A DNA stretch of 16,286 bases from Pseudomonadota bacterium (GTDB taxonomy: Bacteria > Desulfobacterota > Syntrophobacteria > Syntrophobacterales > Syntrophobacteraceae). The notes beneath the pieces were generated by a model. The model was given only the letters and a program-made list of their open reading frames with translations, did not search any database and was not told where the DNA came from. Made by a program: the position numbers and the translations under genes. How positions within the stretch are numbered: the first letter of the stretch is position 1; every line of letters starts with the position of its first letter. The stretch is from positions 1 through 16,286 of the forward strand of contig JAEZXS010000311.1 in assembly GCA_023442755.1 (NCBI GenBank), in the 5' to 3' direction. Of this stretch, positions 1 to 7,174 are shown piece after piece.

Positions 1-1
1 G

Positions 2-469
2 CAGGAGATACATCCCCGGATTCTTGCCCCGTTCTGCTCGCATTTCAACGATATCAGTCCGCTGGAAGTAGTCCCCGTCGAGTCGGCCACTCCCCTCCTT
101 CCCGGCAGGGTCTATATCGGATCGACCCTGGCGGGATATGCGCTGGAAAACCGGGGCAACGGTTCCGGCCCCCTCGAAATCCGGCCCACGGGCAATACCC
201 GGTTTCCGATAGACCAGCTTTTCGAAAGCGCCGCCGCACATTTTCAAAACCGCGTCTGCGGAGTTCTCCTCACCGGAATAGGCACGGACGGCGCGGAAGG
301 GATGCACGAGATAAAAAGGCATGGCGGCTTGACGATTGCCCAGGAACAGAGCTGCTGTCCGTATCCGAACATGGTGGAAAACGTGCTCGCAAAGGAAACC
401 GTCGATGCCGTCCTGTCCACCAGGGCGATCGCACCGCGCCTGCAGACCTGGATAGCCACCGGAAGTTGA
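2..469 (+). CDS. CheB-type protein-glutamate methylesterase domain, C-terminal part (5' end outside window)
   Basis: The frame is open from the window edge to a TGA at 467-469, giving 155 residues. It reads as the C-terminal two thirds of a CheB methylesterase domain, which removes methyl groups from chemoreceptor glutamates. An early His (EIHPRI, about residue 4) fits the family's catalytic His. The segment LLPGRVYIGSTLAGY matches the family's PG-x-vYIAP strand, although the usual PGGxH turn is replaced. LLTGIGTDGAEGM (about residues 94-106) carries the catalytic Asp, followed by GGLTIAQ and VDAVLSTRAIA as in CheB. The nucleophile Ser and any N-terminal receiver or CheR portion lie outside the window, so stand-alone CheB and a CheB/CheR hybrid cannot be told apart. 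The 3' flank runs straight into a REP-like repeat. Confidence 0.85.
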   Translation, partial: QEIHPRILAPFCSHFNDISPLEVVPVESATPLLPGRVYIGSTLAGYALENRGNGSGPLEIRPTGNTRFPIDQLFESAAAHFQNRVCGVLLTGIGTDGAEGMHEIKRHGGLTIAQEQSCCPYPNMVENVLAKETVDAVLSTRAIAPRLQTWIATGS

Positions 470-530
470 TTCTGCCCGCCTCCGTTCCACAAATGAAAAT
501 TCTCTCCATTTACCGGAGAATACATATTTT

Positions 531-730
531 TGTGGGAGCGGCTTCCAGCCGCGGAGATTGTTGCCCCCCCAATCCGTCACCCCGACGAAAGTCGGGGCCC
601 AGAAGTGCTTGAAAACACTGAATCCGGCCGTTGCCGGAATGACGATCACGATGATTTTAGAGTTTGTCATCAATCTAAGCGGCTTCCAGCCGCGATGCTC
701 TGAGACATCCAGGCTGGAAGCTCTGCCCTA
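531..730 (+). repeat. Composite REP/core repeat, copy A (short core)
   Basis: The region begins with TGTGGGAG at 531 and a hairpin, AGCGGCTTCCAGCCGCG. A core follows at about 554-676, then an exact second copy of the 17-bp hairpin (678-694). A degenerate reverse-oriented REP end (about 711-730) overlaps the stop codon of the hemerythrin gene. The core is about 120 bp, shorter than the roughly 150 bp of the other copies. Its middle hairpin is reduced to CCCCGAC-GAAA-GTCGGGG, a perfect 7-bp stem. Its left end has decayed to GATTGTTG followed by a C run. The right end, TTTGTCATCAATC, is intact. It sits between the 3' ends of two convergent genes and may serve as a bidirectional transcript end. 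Confidence 0.85.
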
Positions 731-1285
731 GCCAATGTATTTTCTTTTCAGTTCGTCGAGCATCCGGTGGAAGGCTTCATGCCGGCCGACGCCGACCCGC
801 TCCCTCTCGATGCGCTCGTAGCCTTCCGCCAGTTCGTCCTTTTTCTCCGCAGGCAGATACTGATCGGCAATGCGGAACAGTACACCGTTTTCCTTTTCGA
901 TATGGGCGTTGAGAAGGCCGATGTATTCTTCCGCCGCCTTCTTCAGTGCCTCGGCTGCGACCGGATTGTGCACAGGGTCGCCTGCCAGCGCCTGAGCGAT
1001 ACTCCGGACATGGCCCCGCCCCGCGTCATGCTCTCGCAGCATGACACCGATCGGTCCGCCTTCGCGCGATACGCCCAGCGCTTCCAGTTCGGGGAAGAGC
1101 AGTTCCTCTTCCTTTCCGTGGTGGCAGGCATCCACGAACACCCTGTAGAATTCGACCAGGTTTTCCAGGTCGCCCGGGTCGATCGATGCGGCCGATCCGT
1201 TTATGCGCTGGACTATGCGACCCAGGATTTCAAGCGATACTTTGATGCCTTCGTGCTCGGCTTTGAGTTCTTCTATCGGGTTCAT
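728..1285 (-). CDS. Hemerythrin-like (HHE) di-iron protein
   Basis: This is a soluble protein of 185 residues made of predicted four-helix-bundle segments. The ligand pattern of the hemerythrin HHE family is visible: His11 (AEHEGI), His55/His56 with Glu60 (ACHHGKEEELLFPEL), His86 (LREHD), and His128 with Glu132 (AHIEKE). Such proteins hold a non-haem di-iron centre that binds O2 or NO, or helps repair NO-damaged Fe-S centres. The ATG at 1285-1283 has a strong AAGGAG ribosome site six bases upstream (1292-1297). The gene lies 90 bp downstream of norZ on the same strand with no obvious terminator between, so it is probably the second gene of the NorR-controlled norZ transcript. The NO-related role is inferred from this position; the fold assignment is firm. 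It is not a clear YtfE/RIC, because the N-terminal ScdA-type domain is absent. Confidence 0.9.
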   Translation of the reverse strand: MNPIEELKAEHEGIKVSLEILGRIVQRINGSAASIDPGDLENLVEFYRVFVDACHHGKEEELLFPELEALGVSREGGPIGVMLREHDAGRGHVRSIAQALAGDPVHNPVAAEALKKAAEEYIGLLNAHIEKENGVLFRIADQYLPAEKKDELAEGYERIERERVGVGRHEAFHRMLDELKRKYIG

Positions 1286-1291
1286 TTCTTT

Positions 1292-1297
1292 CTCCTT
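1292..1297 (-). promoter_or_regulatory. Ribosome binding site of the hemerythrin gene
   Basis: On the minus strand this is AAGGAG, six bases before the ATG at 1285. It fixes the start codon and shows the gene can be translated independently of norZ. Confidence 0.75.
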
Positions 1298-1375
1298 CTA
1301 TTCCACTGCATTTCTCAGCAGTTCGTTTCTGAATTCTACCGGCCGGACGTTCGGCGCTTTTAGTGTTTACGGCTG

Positions 1376-3682
1376 TCAAGCCCGCCTCGCACCCGCCGCC
1401 AGTTCCGGCTTCAGCGCCGGTTCCCCTGCTTTCGCTCCCCGATGCTCGAACGACCAGCCCGTTTTAAGCCCCAGGAAGAACCAGGCAAGCGCTCCGACCC
1501 CGACCAGGAAGACCACGTCGCCCACTGTGCGCAGCCACCTCAAGGTCACGATGGCCGGCTGCTGCAGGAAATCGGCGCTTCGCGCATACCAGAGGCCATG
1601 ATCGATACTGGCAGCAGCCTGCATGAGTCCGATGGGCAGGAGGCTGAGCGCGATCATGAGCACGAGGCCCGCGTTCATCCCCCAGAAAGCGATGCGGAGC
1701 GGAGCATCGCGCCATTCGCCTTCCGGCTGCAGCCTCCTGGCAACGAGCAGGACAAGCCCGAGGGCGAGCAGCCCGTAGACCCCGAAAAGAGCCGCATGAG
1801 CGTGGACAGGCGTGGTGTTGAGGCCCTGCATGTAGTAGAGGGCAATGGGCGGATTGATGAGAAACCCGAAAACGCCGGCCCCTACCAGGTTCCAGAAGGC
1901 CACGCCAAGGAAGAACCGCACGGGCCACCGGTATTTTTCCATCCAGGACGCGCCCAGGCCGAGCCGGTATGTGCTCCAGGCCTCGAAGCCGATGAGCGCC
2001 AGGGGCACCACTTCGAGCGCGCTGAAAGAAGCGCCGACGGCCATGATGGAGATCGGCGTCCCCGAGAAGTAGAGGTGATGGAAGGTGCCGGGAATGCCCG
2101 CGAAGAGGTATATGGCGGAGGCGATAAGGACGCCGCGCACCCCGCTTTCGGCGCGGATCAGCCCGACCTGCGTGAAGATGAAGGCCATCGCGGCGGTTGC
2201 GAAGACTTCCATGAAGCCTTCCACCCAAAGATGGACCACCCACCAGCGCCAGTACTCCATGATGGTCAGATGCGTCCTGGCCCCGTAGAAAAAGCCCGCC
2301 CCGTAAAAGAGCCCGATAGCCACGGACGCGCCGGCGAACAGGAGAACGAGCTGTCTTTTGTGCCCCTTATGCGCCAGGGCCGGCCGGAAGCCCCGAAGCA
2401 TGAGCGCCAGCCACAGGATGAGCCCGACGAAGAGCAGCACCTGCCAGAACCTGCCGAGATCCACGTATTCGTAGCCCTGCTGGCCGAACCAGAAGCCCGC
2501 ATCGAGGCCGAGCACCTGACGGATGGAGAGCCACTCGCCGGCAAGGGAACCGCCGACTACGAGAACCAGGGCATAGAAAAGAATGTTGACGCCGATCTTC
2601 TGAAATTTCGGCTCGCGGCCGCCGACCGCAGGCGCCAGGAACAGTCCCGCAGTGAGGAAAGCGGTTGCGATCCAGAAGACGGCAAGCTGAATATGCCAGG
2701 TGCGGGAGACCGCGTAGGGAAGAATTTTAGCCAGGGGGAACCCGAAAAAGGACTGGCCCTCGACCGTGTAGTGCGCCGTAAGGGACCCGAGAAGCACCTG
2801 GACGACGAACAGGGCGATAACGACAGCGGCGAATTTTCCGGTCGCACGCATGGACGGGGTCATTTCGATGCTGTCGAAAGGATCGCTCGCCGGAGCGCGA
2901 GGCGGTTCGGCCTCACGATCGCGAAACAGCTTGTAGGCAACGAACGAGCCGATGCCGGCTATGAGCAGCACAATGCTTACCAACGACCAGATCAGGTTCG
3001 AGGAGGTCGGGTGATTGCCTACCAGCGGTTCGTGCGGCCAGTTGTTGGTATATGTCACGCTGGCGCCCGGCCTTTCCGTTGTCGCCGCCCAGGCCGTCCA
3101 GAAGAAAAAGTGGGTCATGGCGCGGCGGCGCGAGATGTCCGGAACGGCATCATCCTGGATGGCGTAGAAATCCCTGAGTGTCTGCAGGGCGGGATCGTTT
3201 CCGAAAAGGGCCATGTAATGGACGGCGACCTCCCCCATGGCGAGGGCGCGCTCATTGGACACGGTGACGGTTCCGGTTTTCGAATCGAACGTGTTCTTGC
3301 GCATCTCGGCTTTTACCAGCTCGCCGAGCGCTGCCCGGTCGGGCGCAGGCAGGCCGTCAAACGGTTTCCCGTAGCGTTCCCTGCTCAGGATTTCCCGCAG
3401 CGCGGAAGCTTCCCTGTGCAGCCAGTCCGCCGACCAGTCCGGGGCCTGGTACGCACCGTGCCCCCAGATCGAGCCGACCTGCTGGCCGCCTATGCTTTGC
3501 CAGGCCTGCTGCCCGTCAAGGATATCACCCCTGGTCATCAGGACCTGCCCGGAAGCAGTCCTGACCTGTTCCGGGATTGGAGGAACGTTGCGGTACAACT
3601 CGCGCCCGAACCATCCCAGTACGAAAAAGGCGGCAAATATCGCCAGCCCCGCCGTAATTGCCAGTCCCCTGTTTTCTCTCAT
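1376..3682 (-). CDS. norZ: Quinol-dependent nitric oxide reductase (qNOR)
   Basis: This single-subunit membrane enzyme reduces 2 NO to N2O with electrons from quinol. It is 768 residues from the chosen start, normal for qNOR. One N-terminal membrane helix (about residues 5-26) is followed by a periplasmic domain resembling a haem-less cytochrome c fold (about 30-225), then roughly 12-13 helices. The haem and FeB residues of the family are present: His330 (RTWHIQ), His484 with Glu488 and Glu492 (VVHLWVEGFMEVF), His535-His536 (GTFHHLYF), and His627/His629 (PVHAHAALFG). The absence of a separate norC supports the quinol type. The ATG at 3682-3680 is chosen because AAGGAG lies six bases upstream. 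The longer in-frame start at 3736 lies upstream of the transcription start predicted from the sigma-54 promoter. The hemerythrin gene follows 90 bp downstream; norR is divergent. Confidence 0.96.
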   Translation of the reverse strand: MRENRGLAITAGLAIFAAFFVLGWFGRELYRNVPPIPEQVRTASGQVLMTRGDILDGQQAWQSIGGQQVGSIWGHGAYQAPDWSADWLHREASALREILSRERYGKPFDGLPAPDRAALGELVKAEMRKNTFDSKTGTVTVSNERALAMGEVAVHYMALFGNDPALQTLRDFYAIQDDAVPDISRRRAMTHFFFWTAWAATTERPGASVTYTNNWPHEPLVGNHPTSSNLIWSLVSIVLLIAGIGSFVAYKLFRDREAEPPRAPASDPFDSIEMTPSMRATGKFAAVVIALFVVQVLLGSLTAHYTVEGQSFFGFPLAKILPYAVSRTWHIQLAVFWIATAFLTAGLFLAPAVGGREPKFQKIGVNILFYALVLVVGGSLAGEWLSIRQVLGLDAGFWFGQQGYEYVDLGRFWQVLLFVGLILWLALMLRGFRPALAHKGHKRQLVLLFAGASVAIGLFYGAGFFYGARTHLTIMEYWRWWVVHLWVEGFMEVFATAAMAFIFTQVGLIRAESGVRGVLIASAIYLFAGIPGTFHHLYFSGTPISIMAVGASFSALEVVPLALIGFEAWSTYRLGLGASWMEKYRWPVRFFLGVAFWNLVGAGVFGFLINPPIALYYMQGLNTTPVHAHAALFGVYGLLALGLVLLVARRLQPEGEWRDAPLRIAFWGMNAGLVLMIALSLLPIGLMQAAASIDHGLWYARSADFLQQPAIVTLRWLRTVGDVVFLVGVGALAWFFLGLKTGWSFEHRGAKAGEPALKPELAAGARRA

Positions 3683-3688
3683 GGTCGT

Positions 3689-3694
3689 CTCCTT
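3689..3694 (-). promoter_or_regulatory. Ribosome binding site deciding the norZ start
   Basis: On the minus strand this is AAGGAG, ending six bases before the ATG at 3682. It selects this start over the ATG at 3736, which would add 18 residues without membrane or domain character. Confidence 0.8.
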
Positions 3695-3741
3695 TCCCGA
3701 TGATGCTGCCGTGCAGCCGGTATCTTTCCCGACCATAGGAA

Positions 3742-3757
3742 TACAAACCGCGTGCCA
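3742..3757 (-). promoter_or_regulatory. Sigma-54 (RpoN) promoter of norZ
   Basis: The minus strand reads TGGCACGCGGTTTGTA. The consensus is TGGCACG-N4-TTGCA, so the only mismatch is T for C in the -12 element, with exact spacing. The transcription start would fall near 3732, leaving a leader of about 50 bases before norZ. NorR is an obligate sigma-54 activator, so promoter type and neighbouring regulator agree. Confidence 0.82.
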
Positions 3758-3799
3758 GATCTCAACTGAGCGATTTTATTGATATCATGTCCATATGTT

Positions 3800-3810
3800 A
3801 TCAAAATGAC
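3800..3810. promoter_or_regulatory. Putative NorR enhancer site 1
   Basis: The sequence is ATCA-AAA-TGAC, one mismatch from the GTCA-N3-TGAC core known for NorR. Its centre is about 73 bp upstream of the predicted norZ start, a usual distance for a sigma-54 enhancer. Confidence 0.65.
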
Positions 3811-3822
3811 AACGTCTTTCTG

Positions 3823-3851
3823 TTGTACTTTCGACAACCATGTTGTATTAT
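3823..3851 (+). promoter_or_regulatory. Sigma-70-like promoter of norR
   Basis: TTGTAC (3823-3828) and TATTAT (3846-3851) are separated by 17 bp. The -10 box matches consensus at five of six bases, the -35 at only three. The predicted start near 3858 gives a leader of about 22 bases to the ATG at 3880. Confidence 0.45.
3825..3835. promoter_or_regulatory. Putative NorR enhancer site 2
   Basis: GTACTTTCGAC satisfies the GT-N7-AC NorR pattern and lies inside a larger inverted repeat, GTTGT-N7-ACAAC (3822-3838). Its centre is about 25 bp from site 1. It overlaps the -35 region and spacer of the likely norR promoter, so binding there could also repress norR. Confidence 0.65.
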
Positions 3852-3855
3852 TCAT
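3845..3855. promoter_or_regulatory. Possible weak NorR site 3
   Basis: GTATTATTCAT keeps GT-N7-AT, one base off the GT-N7-AC pattern. It starts with the same TGTTGTA stretch as site 2, repeated 20 bp away. NorR promoters often carry three sites, which is the main reason to list this weak one. Confidence 0.35.
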
Positions 3856-3867
3856 AACGGACCCTCC

Positions 3868-3873
3868 GGAGGA
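3868..3873 (+). promoter_or_regulatory. Ribosome binding site deciding the norR start
   Basis: GGAGGA directly abuts an ATG at 3874 but is correctly spaced, six bases, from the ATG at 3880. The second ATG is therefore the likely start. Confidence 0.75.
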
Positions 3874-3879
3874 ATGCGT

Positions 3880-5436
3880 ATGGACAATTTCAACACCCTG
3901 GCTGCGATTGCACTGGACCTGACTTCGGCCCTGACCGCCTCGGACCGGCATAAACGGCTGCTCGATGCTTTGAGGAAGGTGATCCCCTTCGATGCGGCCG
4001 CCCTGATGCGGCTGGAACGCAATGAACTGGCGCCGATAGCCTCTCGCGGACTTTCCGGGGAGGCCGTTGAGAGAAGATACAGAATCGATGCGAACGAACG
4101 GCTGAAAGCAATATGCGCTGCCGACGGACCGATCCGGTTCGCTTCGGACCACCCTGCCCCCGACCCGTTCGACGGCCTGCTCGAAGGCGACCCTTCCGGG
4201 AAGCACCGGATACATGCCTGCATGGGCGCTCCTTTGCGCGTGGAAGGACGGCTGATCGGAACACTCACCGCCGATGCCCTCGATCCGACAGCTTTCGACG
4301 GGCTCGATCTCCACTTCATCGATGCGGTTGCAGCCCTTGCGGCCGCCCAGATTCAGCTGGCCGAACTGATGGGCGCGCTGGAGACCGCCGCCGACCGACG
4401 GGGGCTCATCGCAAACGAACTGGTGCAGGAGGCGCGCAGCCGGCAGGGACGGGAACTTCTCGGCCACGGCAGAGCCATGGTGCATCTGCGCCGGGAAATA
4501 GAGCTGGTGGCACAATCCGATTTCACGGTCCTCATCCTGGGTGAAACGGGAGTTGGCAAGGAACTGGCGGCCAGAGCGATTCATGCGGCATCTCTCAGGC
4601 GCGACGCCCCTCTTTTGTACCTCAACTGCGCCGCTCTGCCGGAGACGCTGGCCGAAAGCGAGCTGTTCGGACACACCAGGGGGGCTTTTACCGGGGCCAC
4701 GACGGACAGGGCGGGGAAATTCGAAATGGCGGACGGAGGCACGCTTTTCCTGGACGAGATCGGGGAACTCTCTCTCGCCATACAGCCGAAGCTGCTTCGG
4801 GCCATCCAGGAAGGGGAAGTCCAGCGGCTGGGATCGAACCGGGTGATCCGGGTGAACGTCCGGCTGCTTGCGGCAACCAACCGCAGCCTGGAAGAAGAGG
4901 TCCGGGCGGGGCGATTCCGGGCCGACCTGTTCCACAGGCTAAACACGTATCCGCTGGCTGTCCCTCCGCTCAGGGAAAGGCGTGAGGACATCCCGCTGCT
5001 CTCGGGCCATTTTTGCGAACTATCCCGCAGGCAGCTCGGCTTCGGACCGGTGCGGCTGAGCCCTCCCGCTCTCGACGCGCTTTCCCGCTACGGCTGGCCG
5101 GGAAACGTCCGGGAACTCCAGAACGTGCTGTCGCGGGCCATACTCAAGGCCGGCTTCAGCACCTCGCGGGGCGAGCCGGTGACGATCGGACCGGCCGACC
5201 TCGGGGACCTTTCAGGCGAACCGGGACCTTCTGCAAACGAAACGGACCCCATTATTCCGGCGGAACCGGACGGCAAAACGCTTCGGGAACTGGTCGACGA
5301 TTTCCAGAGGCAGGCGATCCGCCGGGCCGTGTCGAAATCCGGCGGCAACTGGGCGGCCGCGGCGCGCGAACTCGGGCTGCACAGGAGCAATCTGCACAAG
5401 ATCGCCGAACGCCTGGGCATGCGGGAGAAGGCCTGA
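3880..5436 (+). CDS. norR: NorR, NO-responsive sigma-54-dependent transcriptional activator
   Basis: The protein has 518 residues in the order GAF, AAA+ and Fis-type HTH. The GAF domain (about 1-165) aligns with E. coli NorR and keeps the residues proposed to hold its NO-binding mononuclear iron: Arg74, Asp95, Asp98, His112, Cys114 and Asp132. The AAA+ domain has Walker A GETGVGKE (221-228), the sigma-54 contact loop GAFTGA (268-273) and Walker B LFLDEIGE (289-296). The HTH lies at about 487-510. It should bind its sites in the divergent intergenic region and activate norZ from the sigma-54 promoter when NO nitrosylates the iron. One difference is that the position matching E. coli Arg81 appears to be Ala. 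The start is set by the Shine-Dalgarno sequence at 3868-3873. Confidence 0.96.
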   Translation: MDNFNTLAAIALDLTSALTASDRHKRLLDALRKVIPFDAAALMRLERNELAPIASRGLSGEAVERRYRIDANERLKAICAADGPIRFASDHPAPDPFDGLLEGDPSGKHRIHACMGAPLRVEGRLIGTLTADALDPTAFDGLDLHFIDAVAALAAAQIQLAELMGALETAADRRGLIANELVQEARSRQGRELLGHGRAMVHLRREIELVAQSDFTVLILGETGVGKELAARAIHAASLRRDAPLLYLNCAALPETLAESELFGHTRGAFTGATTDRAGKFEMADGGTLFLDEIGELSLAIQPKLLRAIQEGEVQRLGSNRVIRVNVRLLAATNRSLEEEVRAGRFRADLFHRLNTYPLAVPPLRERREDIPLLSGHFCELSRRQLGFGPVRLSPPALDALSRYGWPGNVRELQNVLSRAILKAGFSTSRGEPVTIGPADLGDLSGEPGPSANETDPIIPAEPDGKTLRELVDDFQRQAIRRAVSKSGGNWAAAARELGLHRSNLHKIAERLGMREKA

Positions 5437-5485
5437 TCCCCGGCGGTGTTTTTTCAAAGTAAGGAACAGCCGGACCGGCCCAAAA

Positions 5486-5504
5486 GTTTCAAACCCGTTG
5501 AAAC
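5486..5504. terminator. Inverted repeat after norR, possible terminator
   Basis: GTTTCAA-ACCCG-TTGAAAC is a perfect 7-bp stem with a 5-base loop. It is preceded by AAAA and followed by CGTTTTC, 50 bp after the norR stop. The stem is AT-rich, so it could equally be a protein-binding site. Confidence 0.35.
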
Positions 5505-5591
5505 CGTTTTCGTTCAGCCGGCGGAAGAATTCTTGGGGGGCAAAGAATACCTGCCTGCAGATGATGATCCTTCAAAAAACAAGCCCCGGAA

Positions 5592-5743
5592 AAATCCGCG
5601 AAATCTGCGATAATCCCCGAAATCTGCGGATTTCGTCTTTCTAGCACTCCAGGCACTGCACCATGGACCGCCCTTCCTCGCCAACCATACCGCGGTACAT
5701 CTTTCCGGCAGCACCCTTGTATTTGTCTGCGAAATCTGCGGAT
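5592..5743. repeat. Three CGAAATCTGCG repeats
   Basis: CGAAATCTGCG occurs at 5599-5609, and extended to CGAAATCTGCGGAT at 5618-5631 and 5730-5743. The first two lie within an 8-bp inverted repeat, AAATCCGC (5592-5599) and GCGGATTT (5626-5633). They are unrelated in sequence to the REP/core repeats elsewhere in the window. Confidence 0.6.
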
Positions 5744-5844
5744 AGATGCCTTTGTAACGTTTTTTCTGAGCAGTGGAAGTTTTTGTAAGTCACCGGAATG
5801 CCCTACGACAGATGTCCCACAACACGCTGCAATAACGTCGAAGC

Positions 5845-5872
5845 TTGCCAAAAAACGCGGAACCCTTACATT
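5845..5872 (+). promoter_or_regulatory. Possible sigma-70 promoter for the pnt operon
   Basis: TTGCCA (5845-5850) and TACATT (5867-5872) are spaced by 16 bp, matching consensus at five and four of six bases. Transcription would start near 5879, giving a leader of about 120 bases before pntAA. Confidence 0.35.
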
Positions 5873-6001
5873 CCCGATATTTGAGGCAGTTTGTCCATTC
5901 GCGCCGGCTCCGCCCAAAGACGCTGTACCCCTTGTGAAAGACTCCCGTGGAAATACCTCCATGCCCGAAGCCGGCCCGTTTTCAGGGAGGAATTACGGAT
6001 C

Positions 6002-7159
6002 ATGATCATCGGCGTTCTCAAAGAAGTCTATCCGGGAGAAAACCGCGTTGCCCTTATTCCCGAACACATTGCAAAACTGGTCAAAGCCGGGGCGGATTTC
6101 CTGGTCGAAACCGGGACCGGGCACTCGCTGGGGGTGCCGGATTCAGCCTACGAGGCAGCCGGGGCTGCAATCGTCGCAGACCGAAAGGCCCTGATGGGGG
6201 ATGCCGAACTGGTTTTGAGCGTCCGGGCGCCTGTTCCGGAGGAAATTCCGGCCCTGAAACACGGCTCCGTCTGCGTCAGCCTGATGGACCCTTTTCGCGA
6301 AAAGAACCTGGTAGAAACGATCCGCGACCGGCAGGTATCGGCAATCAGCCTGGAGATGATCCCCCGCATCACGCGCGCCCAGAAAATGGACGTGCTAAGT
6401 TCTCAGGCAAACCTGGCGGGATACGTCTCGGTCATCCTGGCCGCCGAGAGGCTCACCAAGATTTTCCCGATGATGATGACCGCGGCAGGCATGATCTCGC
6501 CGGTGCGGGTGTTTGTCGTGGGGGCGGGAGTGGCCGGCCTTCAGGCGATCGCGACGGCAAAGCGGCTTGGGGCCAGGGTGGAAGCCTTCGACACGCGGCC
6601 CGAGGTGGAAGAACAGGTCAAGTCCCTCGGCGCCCGGTTCGTGACTATCGATCTCGGCGAAACGGGGCAGACGAGCGGCGGGTACGCCAAGGCGCTAACC
6701 GAGGAGCAACTTGCGAAGCAGCGGGAGGGCATGACAAAGGTTTGCGCCGCCTCGGATGTGGTCATCACTACAGCCCAGGTATTCGGCCGGAAGGCCCCCC
6801 TCATCATCACCGAAGAGATGGTCCGGGCCATGCCCAAAGGGTCCGTGATCGTCGACGGGGCGGTAGAGACGGGGGGAAACGTCGCGGGCGCCCGGCTCAA
6901 TGAAGAAGTCGATGCGAACGGGGTCCTCATCATCGGCCTTGCCAATCTGCCCGGACGGGTCGCCGTGCACGCCAGCCAGATGTTTTCCGCAAACATGTAC
7001 AACCTGGTAAGCGAGTTCTGGGATCGCGACAGCCGGCGATTCACCCTGAACTTCGGTGACGAAATCATAAAAGGATGCGTGATCACCCACGGGGGTGAGA
7101 TCGTAAACGAAATGATAGCCAGACACTATGCCGGAGCGGCCGGGCAGTCGAAGCACTGA
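6002..7159 (+). CDS. pntAA: NAD(P) transhydrogenase, alpha-1 subunit (NAD(H)-binding domain I)
   Basis: This 385-residue soluble subunit is the size of the Rhodospirillum rubrum type PntAA. It binds NAD(H) and passes hydride to NADP(H) on PntB, coupled to proton movement across the inner membrane. The Rossmann glycine motif GAGVAG is at 174-179, with an acidic residue at the end of the next strand (AFDTRPE). The RQD loop of the family is present with correct spacing: Arg122, Gln127 and Asp130 in PRITRAQKMD. The ATG at 6002 is chosen because MIIGVLKE matches the family's N-terminus and GGAGG lies upstream (5986-5990). The frame is open back to 5891, but that stretch has no family similarity. 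A repeat element separates it from pntAB. The fold resembles alanine dehydrogenase, but the pntAB-pntB context settles the identity. Confidence 0.96.
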   Translation: MIIGVLKEVYPGENRVALIPEHIAKLVKAGADFLVETGTGHSLGVPDSAYEAAGAAIVADRKALMGDAELVLSVRAPVPEEIPALKHGSVCVSLMDPFREKNLVETIRDRQVSAISLEMIPRITRAQKMDVLSSQANLAGYVSVILAAERLTKIFPMMMTAAGMISPVRVFVVGAGVAGLQAIATAKRLGARVEAFDTRPEVEEQVKSLGARFVTIDLGETGQTSGGYAKALTEEQLAKQREGMTKVCAASDVVITTAQVFGRKAPLIITEEMVRAMPKGSVIVDGAVETGGNVAGARLNEEVDANGVLIIGLANLPGRVAVHASQMFSANMYNLVSEFWDRDSRRFTLNFGDEIIKGCVITHGGEIVNEMIARHYAGAAGQSKH

Positions 7160-7174
7160 GCGTGCCCACCATAG

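Larger units (their letters stand above)
5437..6001. other. 565-bp intergenic region with short repeats, no convincing gene
   Basis: No frame here has both a ribosome site and recognisable protein character. A 157-codon minus-strand frame (5489-5962) is low-complexity and spans the repeats. The region holds an inverted repeat after norR, three copies of CGAAATCTGCG, and a possible promoter for pntAA. A minus-strand frame ending at 5641 reads KGAAGKMYRGMVGEEGRSM then VQCLEC and a stop. It could be a gene remnant, but nothing around it supports a start. Confidence 0.5.

Noticed and set aside
767..1363. 198-codon plus-strand frame opposite the hemerythrin gene
   Set aside because: It is antisense to a gene with complete di-iron ligands and a strong ribosome site; the frame is a shadow.
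1442..3703. Very long open frame (753 codons) on the plus strand opposite norZ
   Set aside because: It is antisense to an unmistakable qNOR gene, is rich in charged low-complexity sequence, and has no domain signatures; GC-rich codon bias opens such frames.
3779..3787. TTGATATCA as an FNR site near norZ
   Set aside because: Only one TTGAT half is present at the required spacing; it reads as a short palindrome, TGATATCA, without the second FNR half.
3679..4935. 418-codon minus-strand frame opposite norR
   Set aside because: It is antisense to norR, shows no recognisable motifs, and overlaps the start of norZ and the whole control region.
5641..5765. Minus-strand frame ending MYRGMVGEEGRSMVQCLEC then stop
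   Set aside because: It is short, has no start or ribosome site, and passes through the CGAAATCTGCG repeat; it could be a relic but cannot be supported as a gene.
5932..5940. TTGTGAAAG as a Rex (NADH-sensing) operator for the pnt operon
   Set aside because: Only one half-site is present; the second half of the palindrome is missing.
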